A program made the translations under genes and the position numbers. Shown one piece after another: positions 30,308 to 38,022 of a stretch of DNA of 64,000 bases. The notes under the pieces were generated by a model. The model ran no database searches and was not told the DNA's origin. It saw nothing but the letters and a program-made list of their open reading frames with translations. Within the stretch, counting starts at the first letter, position 1; each line of letters starts with the position of its first letter. Source of the DNA: Lactobacillus gigeriorum DSM 23908 = CRBIP 24.85 (GTDB lineage Bacteria; Bacillota; Bacilli; Lactobacillales; Lactobacillaceae); the NCBI RefSeq assembly GCF_000296855.1, contig NZ_CAKC01000059.1, forward strand, positions 1 to 64,000, in the 5' to 3' direction.

Positions 30308-30669
30308 TAGCGAATTGTCCTAATGTTTTTATCTATTAACGTCAGACCTTTTTCACGAGCTATCTTGTTTAATCTAGTAGTTGAAGTTAACTCGCCGATC
30401 TGTTGTCTTAGATCAGTCACTTCATTTTGATTCTTCGAAATTGACTGCTGGATATCACTCAACTGTTGCTGAGTGGAGGCTGCAGTAATACTTGAAGAAA
30501 TCAAGAAAACTATCATTCCAATTGAAACGACGCTTCCAAGAACAACTAACATTCTCTCAAAAAAAGTCCAACGAACATAACGTGGATTATAAACCCGTTG
30601 TCTTTCCTGCGTGAATTCGACTTCTTTTTCGGATTCAACCTCATAATTTCTAGCAGAACTATCAGCCAT
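30307..30669 (-). CDS. ftsL: cell-division protein FtsL
   Basis: A 120-residue bitopic divisome protein: cytoplasmic N-terminus rich in Glu/Arg, one membrane helix near 43-64, then an outer coiled coil (QQLSDIQQSISKNQNEVTDL) of the leucine-zipper type. ATG at 30669 has AGGG 7 bases upstream; the longer open frame would overlap rsmH without a ribosome site. Identified by layout and by position between rsmH and pbpX. Confidence 0.9.
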   Translation of the reverse strand: MADSSARNYEVESEKEVEFTQERQRVYNPRYVRWTFFERMLVVLGSVVSIGMIVFLISSSITAASTQQQLSDIQQSISKNQNEVTDLRQQIGELTSTTRLNKIAREKGLTLIDKNIRTIR

Positions 30670-30682
30670 TATTCTTCCCTCA

Positions 30683-31630
30683 TCATATCTTCTCTGCAAC
30701 CCTTAATTTTGCACTGTGTGAGCGGTTGTTGTTTTCAAGTTCTTCTGTAGAAGCAATGATCGGTTTCCGGTTAACCAACTTTAACGTTGGTTTTAAGTTT
30801 TCAGGGATCACCGGCATACCTCTCGGTACTTCTACTTCTGAATATTTCTTAAAAATCCTTTTAACGATTTTATCTTCATCCGATTGAAAAGTAATGACAC
30901 TTATTCTTCCACCAGGCTTAAGCATTTCAATAGCTTCTTCAAGAGAAGTTTGTAAAACTTCCAATTCATGATTCACAGCCACTCTTAAAGCCTGAAAACT
31001 CTTCTTTGCAGGATGTCCTCCTGTTCGTCTTGCATAAGCAGGAATTGCATCTTTAATAATATCTACCAATTGAAATGTTGTTTCAATCGGTTGATGCGAT
31101 CTTGCTTCAACTATTTTTCGAGCTATTTGACGAGAAAATTTTTCATCGCCAAACTTGAACAGTATTTTAGCTATTTCTTTTTGGTCATATGTATTGACTA
31201 TCTTATAAGCATCAAGTTCTTGGCTTTGATCCATTCTCATATCAAGTCGTGCATCGAAGCGATACGAAAATCCTCGATCAGCTTGATCAAATTGTGGTGA
31301 AGACACACCCAAGTCGTAATATATTCCATCAATTCCATCAGAGTAACCTAGCTCAACCAGATTTTCCTTAAGATGACTAAAATTGTCATGGACTAATTTC
31401 AACCTTGGATTGCTTCCATTTTGCAATAAATCAGCAAAGTTTAACTCTGCTGCTTGAATTGCATATTCATCTTGATCAAAACCAATCAACGTTCCGCTTT
31501 GTAGCTTGCTAAGTAAATATCTAGCATGCCCGCCTCCACCAAAAGTGGCATCGACATAAAGACCATCGTTTTTCGGTTTTAAATTGTCTATTGTTTCGTG
31601 TAAGAGAACACTGGTGTGCTTGAATTCCAT
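30683..31630 (-). CDS. rsmH: 16S rRNA (cytosine-1402-N4)-methyltransferase
   Basis: SAM-dependent methyltransferase that modifies C1402 in the ribosomal decoding region (formerly MraW). 315 residues starting MEFKHTSVLLHET; SAM-binding DATFGGGGHARYLL near 33, DLGVSSPQFD near 108 and GGRISVITFQSDED near 256. I use ATG 31630, 4 bases after the mraZ stop. The frame is open for another 39 codons inside mraZ, but family proteins begin at this methionine. The ribosome site is weak, so coupling to mraZ is likely. Confidence 0.95.
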   Translation of the reverse strand: MEFKHTSVLLHETIDNLKPKNDGLYVDATFGGGGHARYLLSKLQSGTLIGFDQDEYAIQAAELNFADLLQNGSNPRLKLVHDNFSHLKENLVELGYSDGIDGIYYDLGVSSPQFDQADRGFSYRFDARLDMRMDQSQELDAYKIVNTYDQKEIAKILFKFGDEKFSRQIARKIVEARSHQPIETTFQLVDIIKDAIPAYARRTGGHPAKKSFQALRVAVNHELEVLQTSLEEAIEMLKPGGRISVITFQSDEDKIVKRIFKKYSEVEVPRGMPVIPENLKPTLKLVNRKPIIASTEELENNNRSHSAKLRVAEKI

Positions 31631-31634
31631 ATTT

Positions 31635-32066
31635 TTATAGTTCAATATCATCCAAATTTTCTGCGATTTCATCATAGTCGTCGTTTGCTTGATTTGAAAA
31701 CTCGGTCCACTTTTCAAGCGACCAAATTTCAATTCGGTTTGAAACACCTATAATGATACATTCTTTTGTAAGCCCGGCATGCTCTTTTAATGTCGTGGTC
31801 AGATTAACACGCCCTTGCTTGTCGAACTCGCATTCCATCGCACCAGAGTAAAATAAGCGCATAAAAGCACGTACATTTCTCTTCGTCAACGGAAGTTTCG
31901 CTAATTTGGCTTCAATTTTTTGCCACTCATCAATCGAGTAGCCAAAAATGCAGCCTTCCATCCCTCTAGTGAACACCATTTTTGCACCAACTTGATTACG
32001 AATTTTAGCTGGTATAATTAACCGACCTTTATCGTCCAAGTTGTGCTGATACTCACCCATGAACAT
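31635..32066 (-). CDS. mraZ: transcriptional regulator MraZ
   Basis: DNA-binding regulator of the dcw cluster with two AbrB-like SpoVT/MraZ repeats. 143 residues starting MFMGEYQHNLDDKGR; the second repeat contains the matching DKQGRVNLTTTL near 82-93. The paired D-x-x-G-R motifs are the hallmark of the family. ATG 32066 has GGGGG 7 bases upstream. It opens the dcw operon and very probably represses it through the GTGG boxes at its own promoter. Confidence 0.97.
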   Translation of the reverse strand: MFMGEYQHNLDDKGRLIIPAKIRNQVGAKMVFTRGMEGCIFGYSIDEWQKIEAKLAKLPLTKRNVRAFMRLFYSGAMECEFDKQGRVNLTTTLKEHAGLTKECIIIGVSNRIEIWSLEKWTEFSNQANDDYDEIAENLDDIEL

Positions 32067-32089
32067 GGTCTAGCCCCCTTCCAATGAAT

Positions 32090-32128
32090 AATTTACCACA
32101 ATTCCCCACTTCCTACCACTTAAACCAC
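32090..32128 (-). promoter_or_regulatory. mraZ promoter with four GTGG operator boxes
   Basis: On the minus strand four GTGG boxes lie at 32125-32128, 32116-32119, 32106-32109 and 32096-32099 (spacing 9, 10, 10). The last one runs into TGG-TAAATT (32090-32095), an extended -10; no good -35 is seen because the boxes occupy that place. Short direct repeats about 10 bp apart are the known type of MraZ target, so autorepression of dcw is expected. Confidence 0.8.
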
Positions 32129-32180
32129 AAAAAAAGCTGTTTTTTTTTTTGCTTTTTACACCTTAGGATTGAAAAATAAA

Positions 32181-32215
32181 AAAACTTCGAAAAAAATAAA
32201 CTTAATCGAAGTTTT
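32181..32215 (-). terminator. terminator of the DUF3397 gene
   Basis: AAAACTTCGA / TCGAAGTTTT stem followed by TTTATTTTT on the minus strand. It insulates the mraZ promoter from the gene upstream. Confidence 0.82.
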
Positions 32216-32547
32216 TATACCATCATAGTGAATAGCAAACCTATATACCAAAACACTGAACATAGACTTAAGTATTTCCAAATATCATATAAAGTCTTAG
32301 TTAGCGATAAATTTTTATTTTTTATCGCAGCCTCAACTGTTATCCAAACTACCAAAATAAAAAAGAACAAAAAGCCGTAAGGTAAAAACGATGGCCGATG
32401 TTGCATTTTAGTTATGTAACTACATGCTGGTAAGAAAAAAATTGGTAATAAATCTGAGCCACTAAACTGAGCTTTAGGTAATAACGTATTAATCAGAAAA
32501 GAAATGCCCAATCCACAAATCGGCAATAAAAAAATTAACACTAGCAT
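32215..32547 (-). CDS. DUF3397-like membrane protein
   Basis: 110 residues with three or four hydrophobic segments (about 2-22, 30-45, 55-75 and 88-108), hence an integral membrane protein. Size, layout and position directly before mraZ match DUF3397, a Lactobacillales family of unknown function. ATG at 32547 with GGAGG upstream. It ends in its own terminator, so it is probably not part of the dcw transcript. Confidence 0.78.
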   Translation of the reverse strand: MLVLIFLLPICGLGISFLINTLLPKAQFSGSDLLPIFFLPACSYITKMQHRPSFLPYGFLFFFILVVWITVEAAIKNKNLSLTKTLYDIWKYLSLCSVFWYIGLLFTMMV

Positions 32548-32586
32548 GAAAAATCCTCCATGTTTCTATTTTATCCTTTTACATAA

Positions 32587-32615
32587 TTGAAAAAAATAGC
32601 TTTTCATCATAAAAT
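32587..32615 (+). promoter_or_regulatory. promoter of the 40-residue membrane protein
   Basis: TTGAAA, 17 bases, TAAAAT; a good sigma-A-type promoter 24 bases before the start codon. Confidence 0.7.
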
Positions 32616-32638
32616 ATCTTTCAGTAGGAGGTTTTTCA

Positions 32639-32761
32639 ATGGCTCGCAGAAAGAAAAGATCAAAATTTGAAAAATTAACCATTTTTATGGCACTTTTAAT
32701 GGCCTTAGTTACTATTTTAGGTGTTGTTTTTCAAGCTTTAAGTGCATTAGGTTGGCTTTAA
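32639..32761 (+). CDS. 40-residue DUF4044-like membrane protein
   Basis: A short gene with a strong ribosome site (AGGAGG, 32626-32631), a promoter before it and a terminator after it. The product has a very basic start (ARRKKRSKFEKL) and one membrane helix (about 14-38). This matches the DUF4044 family of tiny lactobacillal membrane proteins. It is divergent from the DUF3397 gene and sits between the dcw and mre clusters. Function unknown; its location suggests a link with envelope growth, but that is only inference. Confidence 0.82.
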   Translation: MARRKKRSKFEKLTIFMALLMALVTILGVVFQALSALGWL

Positions 32762-32792
32762 ACAAGCAGCGGTTTTAATTTTATCAAACAAA

Positions 32793-32831
32793 TAAGCAGG
32801 TAGCATTAATTCAATTTGCTACCTGCTTTTC
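32793..32831 (+). terminator. terminator of the 40-residue gene
   Basis: A 12-bp stem (AAGCAGGTAGCA / TGCTACCTGCTT) followed by TTTCTTAT. On the other strand CTTATTTGTTTG follows, so it may also end mreD transcripts. Confidence 0.85.
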
Positions 32832-32868
32832 TTATACTTTGATAAACAGTTGTTTATTTTTTCGACAC

Positions 32869-33399
32869 TTATTGTCGATAGGCCGATAAATCAACTAAAA
32901 ATGGATAATTTCGAATCATTCTTTCCCATAGCCAATAACTAACCACAAAAAAGATAATCGCCGACCCAATTGTCCCAGGAATGCTCATCAAAAGCTGTTT
33001 AACTGAAGTTGAAATAATACCCGTTGCATTGAAAATAAGCCAAGTATATGCATCGAAAAGTACCGTCCCACCTATTGCAACCATCAATCGGGCTAACCAA
33101 ATCTCTGGCCAATAGCGTGCAATCTTTTGACTTAACCAACAAATTATTGGCAAGAAAAAGGTATAGATCCCTAAAAAGCCAAAGTTAAACAAGTCAGCTA
33201 CTATTCCTGCTCCCAACGCAAGCCAAACTTCTTTTTCGTTAATATCGTCAAGTAATCCTATCAATATTACCCCTACCAGTAATAGAGAACTGCTTACCGT
33301 AAAATTAAACAGTCGGTTTAAATAAAGCGAACAAGTGCCATCAAGAACAATTGCACCTAATAAAAGAAGTGCCAAAATCCATTTACGAAAGGTACGCAT
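32869..33399 (-). CDS. mreD: rod-shape protein MreD
   Basis: 176-residue polytopic membrane protein with five or six hydrophobic helices, linking MreC to the elongation machinery. Sequence is poorly conserved in this family; the identification rests on helix pattern, size and the mreB-mreC-mreD order. Its ATG overlaps the mreC stop (TAATG). Confidence 0.92.
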   Translation of the reverse strand: MRTFRKWILALLLLGAIVLDGTCSLYLNRLFNFTVSSSLLLVGVILIGLLDDINEKEVWLALGAGIVADLFNFGFLGIYTFFLPIICWLSQKIARYWPEIWLARLMVAIGGTVLFDAYTWLIFNATGIISTSVKQLLMSIPGTIGSAIIFFVVSYWLWERMIRNYPFLVDLSAYRQ

Positions 33400-34253
33400 T
33401 AGTTGGCAGCCGCCTCTCTATTAATTACTGTTACAACCGAAGGATCATCGATTTCCCCTGCAGGTTTGATTCTGATTAAATTTGACAAGCCAAATTGATC
33501 TCTAGTTGTTTTAGCAACCGTTCCAATCAAAAGGCCTTTAGGTGAATTGCCACCCATTCCACTAGTATAAACCCTAGTTCCTTGTTTCAACTTCAAGCTA
33601 TCAATCACTTGAGTTAAAGCTAAATTGCCATTTGAATCTACCGTAATAATTCCGTGAACTTGTTTTCCATTGCCTGCTGTAGCTTGGACTGCAAAACGAT
33701 TAGCTGATTTATCCGTTGTAGTTATCAATTCTACTTTTGCTGAAGCCGCATTAACCTCAATTATTCGTCCTATTACGCCACCATTACTCATAACCGCTTG
33801 GTTCTTTTTAACGCCTGATGTGGCTCCTTTATCAATTACAAGTAAATCAGACCAAGTATCAGAAGATCTTGAAATTACAGTTGCATTTATTGGCTGATAG
33901 CCGGTCAATGTGCTTTTCATTTTTAATGCTGATCGCAATTGTTGATTTTCAGCTTCTAAGCTCTGATTTCTAGCCTTAGTTTGTCCTAAATCAGTTACCT
34001 GGCTTTTGAGATAATCATTTTCTTTTTGCAGTTTCAGCAACTGATCTACGTTTGTTAATCCTCCAGAAATTATACTTACTGGCACGTTTACAATTTTTGA
34101 ACCAATAGCAACAACATCATTACCCAAACTTTGAATTAAAAATGGCGTATTTCGTTTATTCCGCAAACTTACACTACCACCAAGAACAGCCAAAAAAACA
34201 AATACGATCATAACAGCAGTTAATAATTTTTTGTTTTGTAAAAATTTCTTCAT
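33399..34253 (-). CDS. mreC: rod-shape protein MreC
   Basis: 284 residues: short cytoplasmic start, one membrane helix near 8-28, a coiled coil near 65-105 (LLKLQKENDYLKSQVTDL) and the periplasmic-type beta domain with GVIGRIIEVN. It connects peptidoglycan synthases with MreB. I start at ATG 34253; a TTG five codons earlier has only the terminator T-run before it. The mreB terminator lies immediately upstream. Confidence 0.93.
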   Translation of the reverse strand: MKKFLQNKKLLTAVMIVFVFLAVLGGSVSLRNKRNTPFLIQSLGNDVVAIGSKIVNVPVSIISGGLTNVDQLLKLQKENDYLKSQVTDLGQTKARNQSLEAENQQLRSALKMKSTLTGYQPINATVISRSSDTWSDLLVIDKGATSGVKKNQAVMSNGGVIGRIIEVNAASAKVELITTTDKSANRFAVQATAGNGKQVHGIITVDSNGNLALTQVIDSLKLKQGTRVYTSGMGGNSPKGLLIGTVAKTTRDQFGLSNLIRIKPAGEIDDPSVVTVINREAAAN

Positions 34254-34273
34254 ACCATATGATCCCAAAATAA

Positions 34274-34294
34274 AAACCGGCCTTACGCCGGTTT
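34274..34294 (-). terminator. terminator between mreB and mreC
   Basis: AAACCGGC / GCCGGTTT stem followed by TTATTTT on the minus strand, 6 bases after the mreB stop and about 20 bases before the mreC start. Confidence 0.85.
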
Positions 34295-34299
34295 AAATA

Positions 34300-35304
34300 T
34301 TATTTACGACTTCGACGCATTACTTCGATATTCTTAAGTGATTCGCCAGTACCAATTGCAACACAATCAAGTGGATCTTGTGCAATAAATACTGGAACTT
34401 TAGTTGCTTCAGAAATCACTTCAGGTAAGTTCTTAAGTAGAGCGCCACCACCTGTTAAAACAATACCATGGTCAATAACGTCAGCTGCGATTTCTGGTGA
34501 TGTTTGTTCCAAAGTCTCCTTAATTGCAACTATAATATCTTGAACAACATCTTGAATTGCAGTTGCAACATCAACTGCTTCAATTTCAATTGATTTAGGC
34601 AAACCAGTAACTAAATCACGACCTCTAATATTCATAGCTTCGATTTCTTTTGATTTTTCAATTGAAGCTGAACCAATTTGAATCTTAATATCTTCAGCGG
34701 TTCTTTCACCAATCAAAAGATTAAACTTAGAATGAACATAATTGATAATCGAAGTATTAAACTTGTCGCCCGCTTGTCTGATTGAAGTTGATGAAACAAT
34801 ACCACCAAGAGAAATTGTTGCAACATCAGTAGTACCACCACCAATATCAACTACCATAGACCCAGTTGGATCCATAACTGGTAAACCAGCGCCAATTGCA
34901 GCAGCAAATGGTTCTTCAATTACAAAAGCTTCACGGGCACCAGCAACACGAGCTGCATCGATTACTGCTCTTTTTTCAACTTCAGTAACCCCAGAAGGTA
35001 CACAAATCATCACTGAAGGCTTAGAATTACCAACAGTCTTTTCCATGAAGTATTTTAACATTGCAGCAGTAGTATCATAATCCGCAATTACACCATCCTT
35101 CATAGGGCGAATTGCACGGATACTTCCTGGTGTTCTACCAATCATTTCTTTAGCTTCTGAACCAACTGCAATTACATCCCCACTTTGGGTATTCTTAGCA
35201 ACTACAGATGGTTCTCTTAATACAATCCCTTTGCCTTCCATATAGACAAGCGTATTGGCCGTTCCCAAGTCAATACCAATATTTTTTGAACCTAATCCAA
35301 ACAC
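34300..35304 (-). CDS. mreB: rod-shape actin homologue MreB
   Basis: Bacterial actin that guides lateral wall synthesis. 334 residues: [12 protein letters not shown] near 10-21, the phosphate-2 segment [10 protein letters not shown] near 158 and [11 protein letters not shown] near 286. The start is GTG at 35304 with AAGGAGAG upstream. A second paralogue, mbl, lies at 51562-52551 in a different operon. Confidence 0.97.
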   Translation of the reverse strand: MFGLGSKNIGIDLGTANTLVYMEGKGIVLREPSVVAKNTQSGDVIAVGSEAKEMIGRTPGSIRAIRPMKDGVIADYDTTAAMLKYFMEKTVGNSKPSVMICVPSGVTEVEKRAVIDAARVAGAREAFVIEEPFAAAIGAGLPVMDPTGSMVVDIGGGTTDVATISLGGIVSSTSIRQAGDKFNTSIINYVHSKFNLLIGERTAEDIKIQIGSASIEKSKEIEAMNIRGRDLVTGLPKSIEIEAVDVATAIQDVVQDIIVAIKETLEQTSPEIAADVIDHGIVLTGGGALLKNLPEVISEATKVPVFIAQDPLDCVAIGTGESLKNIEVMRRSRK

Positions 35305-35345
35305 AAAAAATCTCTCCTTAATTTGCGGACTCTAAATCTTGAATA

Positions 35346-35354
35346 ATTATAGCA
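35346..35354 (-). promoter_or_regulatory. mreB extended -10 promoter
   Basis: TGC-TATAAT on the minus strand, about 42 bases before the mreB start; the -35 region is not recognisable. Confidence 0.65.
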
Positions 35355-35407
35355 TAAACTAAGAATAAAACCGATTATCTAACAAATTTTAACGAATATT
35401 AAAGGAA

Positions 35408-36031
35408 TTAATCGTCAAACATTTGATTTTCTTGCATACTGAAATACTGTCCTTTACCCACAATAAAATGATCTAATAAGTTAATCTTAAGTAGATTTGC
35501 GGCTTTTTTCAAATCTCTTGTCAACTTTAAATCACTTGGAGAAGGCTCAAGCCTTCCACTAGGGTGGTTATGAACCACAATGATTCCAGAGCAATTATAC
35601 ATTACCGCCCAACGGAAAACATCTCTAGGATGGGCAAAAGATCGATCTAACGTTCCCTTCGAGATCATCTTTTCCGCTACAATATGGCTACCATTATCAA
35701 TATAGAAAGCCCAAAATTCTTCTTGCTTACGCCCAGTTAACTTATTGGCTAAATATGACCCTACTTCTCTGCTCGAACGAAAAATCGTCTGTCTTTTCGG
35801 CTCAGACATTCGAATCCGATCCATCAATTCTTCAATTGCAATAGCAATTTTAGATTCACACTCAGGACCACTAACGTAATTTAGTAATTGTTCAAAACTA
35901 GAGATATTCTTATCTTCCAATTTTTGCAATAACTTGTCTAAACTGCTAATTCCTTGCTGCTCCAACATGAAGCCTACCTGACCGATTAATTCGATGTCAG
36001 TACTTAAATTATAGTGATTTATTTTTTTCAT
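35408..36031 (-). CDS. radC: RadC/JAB-domain protein
   Basis: 207 residues: an N-terminal helical region and a C-terminal JAB/MPN metalloprotease-like domain with HNHPSG near 154-159 followed by PSPSDLKLT. Despite its name, a role in repair is not established. ATG with AGGAGG upstream. It stands before mreB, an old neighbourhood seen in many bacteria. Confidence 0.93.
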   Translation of the reverse strand: MKKINHYNLSTDIELIGQVGFMLEQQGISSLDKLLQKLEDKNISSFEQLLNYVSGPECESKIAIAIEELMDRIRMSEPKRQTIFRSSREVGSYLANKLTGRKQEEFWAFYIDNGSHIVAEKMISKGTLDRSFAHPRDVFRWAVMYNCSGIIVVHNHPSGRLEPSPSDLKLTRDLKKAANLLKINLLDHFIVGKGQYFSMQENQMFDD

Positions 36032-36086
36032 AAAAAAACCTCCTATATATTAAGTACGCAAAAAATCGCAATTTTTATTTTTTATT

Positions 36087-36758
36087 TTACAAAAGTTCCA
36101 AAAAATTTTTGCAAATCTTTTTAGCTCTTTGTTTTTCAACAGTCGATGCTGGCAATAAATCTGGAATCATAATAACATCGATTCCTGCATTATAAGCTGC
36201 TTCTACACCTGTTGGTGAATCTTCAAAGACAATCAAATTATCTTTTGGAATATTCAATTTTTGGGCTGCTAATAAATATATATCCGGAGCAGGTTTAGCT
36301 TTAATATTCTTTTCTTTGACATCACGATAACTTAAATAAAAATCAAAGTAATTGCGAATTCCTGTAGTCCAAATAGCATGTTGCACTACAGTATCATAGT
36401 TGCTCGAAGCAATTGTCATATGAACCTTGGCCTGGTGAAATTTATCTAATATTGCTTGCGCACCTGGCTTTAATTGCAATTTGCCCTCATCAGTCCATTG
36501 CCACACAAGATCATCGGTTCGCTTTATAAAATTGTCTCTAAGTTGCTCTGTAGGGAAATACTGATGATAGAACTCTTCCATCTCTTTAATAGTTGCCCCA
36601 GCAAGTTTTAAATATGAATCCTCTGGAATATCTAGCTTTTCTTCCTTAGCGGCTTGAATATTGGCTTTCCAATATAAATTTTCAGAGTCAACTAACAACC
36701 CATCAAGATCAAAAATTGCTCCTAATATTTCCTTATTGCCTATACCATTTAATTGCAT
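36087..36758 (-). CDS. HAD phosphatase (beta-phosphoglucomutase-like)
   Basis: 223 residues: motif I DLDGLLVDSEN at 18-28, helical cap, motif II TIASSNYD near 115 and motif IV FEDSPTGVEAA near 172. The DLDGxxxDSE motif places it with small sugar-phosphate phosphatases or mutases of subclass IA. ATG start, 6 bases after folC, so probably cotranscribed with valS-folC. Substrate unknown. Confidence 0.88.
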   Translation of the reverse strand: MQLNGIGNKEILGAIFDLDGLLVDSENLYWKANIQAAKEEKLDIPEDSYLKLAGATIKEMEEFYHQYFPTEQLRDNFIKRTDDLVWQWTDEGKLQLKPGAQAILDKFHQAKVHMTIASSNYDTVVQHAIWTTGIRNYFDFYLSYRDVKEKNIKAKPAPDIYLLAAQKLNIPKDNLIVFEDSPTGVEAAYNAGIDVIMIPDLLPASTVEKQRAKKICKNFLELL

Positions 36759-36764
36759 ATGCTA

Positions 36765-38021
36765 TTACCTCAAACTATTTAAAACAGCACCTACTAGATA
36801 AAATGAACCAGTTACCAAAAAAATATCATCTTGACGTAGCTCATTTACAATCGTTGAAAATGCTAAATTATAATCTTCAATATATGGGTATTTTCCCCTT
36901 GCCTGCATAGGAAAATCAGCTAACTTAGCTGCTCTTGGATATGGTATTGAAGTAAGAACTACTTGATCAGTATCAGCAAACAATGCAAATAGATCATCTA
37001 AATCCTTATCCTTCATCATTGTAACCAATATTTTGATCTTTGTATTGGTATTTACTTTATATTGATGAATAAATTGCAACAGATTTTTCATTGCTTGTAC
37101 ATTATGTGCCCCATCAAGAATAATTAAGGGTTTTTGACTAATAATTTGATAGCGCCCAGGAATTACTGTAGTATCAATTGCTTCTCTGATTTTTGCTTCA
37201 GTTAAAGGTATATTCAACAACCTAAATGCCGTAACTGCTATCCCAATATCATAAGCCTCGACTACGGGTCTTAAAGTAAAATCTAGCTTGGTTTCACCAA
37301 ATGAATAATTAAGTTCTGTCGTTAAGGCAACATCAAAATCTTTGCCTAATTCGTAAGCTATCGTTTTTTCTTTTACAACTTTTTCAGCAATTATTTCCTT
37401 CACCGAATTAGGGATTTTCCCTAAAACTACTGGACGATGGTGCTTAATAATGCCACTTTTTTCGTGAGCAATATCTGCAAGCGTAGGACCAATGATCTGT
37501 TCATGATCAAGTCCAATAGTAGTAATCACACTAACTTCTGGATCCACAACATTGGTTTTGTCATGCATCCCTCCAATTCCAACTTCAATTACTGCATAAT
37601 CACACTTACTCTGTGCAAAGTATAGAAATGCCAATGCAACCTCATATTCAAAAGTTACCAATGAGAATTCTGGATCAATCTTTCTCAATTCTCCAATAGC
37701 AACTTCAACTTGATTTGCTAGTGCTATCAATGCTTGATCTGGGATGTTTTCTCCATTTATCTGAATGCGCTCATTAAACTCTTTTATATACGGTGAAACA
37801 AAAAGGCCAGTTTTCATGCCGGCCTTTTTTAATAAACTATTCAAATAATACGTAGTAGAACCTTTGCCATTTGTTCCGGTTACATGAACTATCTTGACTA
37901 GTTTTTGTGGATCACCTAACTGATGCAAAACTTTTTTGATATAAGTCAGATCATTTTTAGGATGTAAATGAGGCAACGAATAAAGATGGGAAAGCATTTC
38001 ATCTTTGGTTGAAAAATTCAC
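36765..38021 (-). CDS. folC: folylpolyglutamate synthase
   Basis: ATP-dependent Mur-ligase-like enzyme that adds glutamates to folates. 418 residues, with the P-loop GTNGKGSTTYY near 49-59 and ILDGAHNVQAM near 301. GTG start at 38021, one base after the valS stop; the ribosome site AAGGA lies in the valS end, so translation is coupled. The dihydrofolate synthase activity of bifunctional enzymes cannot be judged from sequence alone. Confidence 0.94.
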   Translation of the reverse strand: MNFSTKDEMLSHLYSLPHLHPKNDLTYIKKVLHQLGDPQKLVKIVHVTGTNGKGSTTYYLNSLLKKAGMKTGLFVSPYIKEFNERIQINGENIPDQALIALANQVEVAIGELRKIDPEFSLVTFEYEVALAFLYFAQSKCDYAVIEVGIGGMHDKTNVVDPEVSVITTIGLDHEQIIGPTLADIAHEKSGIIKHHRPVVLGKIPNSVKEIIAEKVVKEKTIAYELGKDFDVALTTELNYSFGETKLDFTLRPVVEAYDIGIAVTAFRLLNIPLTEAKIREAIDTTVIPGRYQIISQKPLIILDGAHNVQAMKNLLQFIHQYKVNTNTKIKILVTMMKDKDLDDLFALFADTDQVVLTSIPYPRAAKLADFPMQARGKYPYIEDYNLAFSTIVNELRQDDIFLVTGSFYLVGAVLNSLR

Positions 38022-38022
38022 T

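Noticed and set aside
32131-32157. Symmetric AAAAAGC / GCTTTTT around a run of T between mraZ and the DUF3397 terminator
   Set aside because: The arms are mostly A/T with a long homopolymer loop; not convincing as a second terminator or operator.
36032-36086. Possible terminator between the HAD gene and radC (AAAAAT / ATTTTT around TGCG)
   Set aside because: Only A-T pairs in the stem; too weak to call, so transcription from valS may continue into radC.
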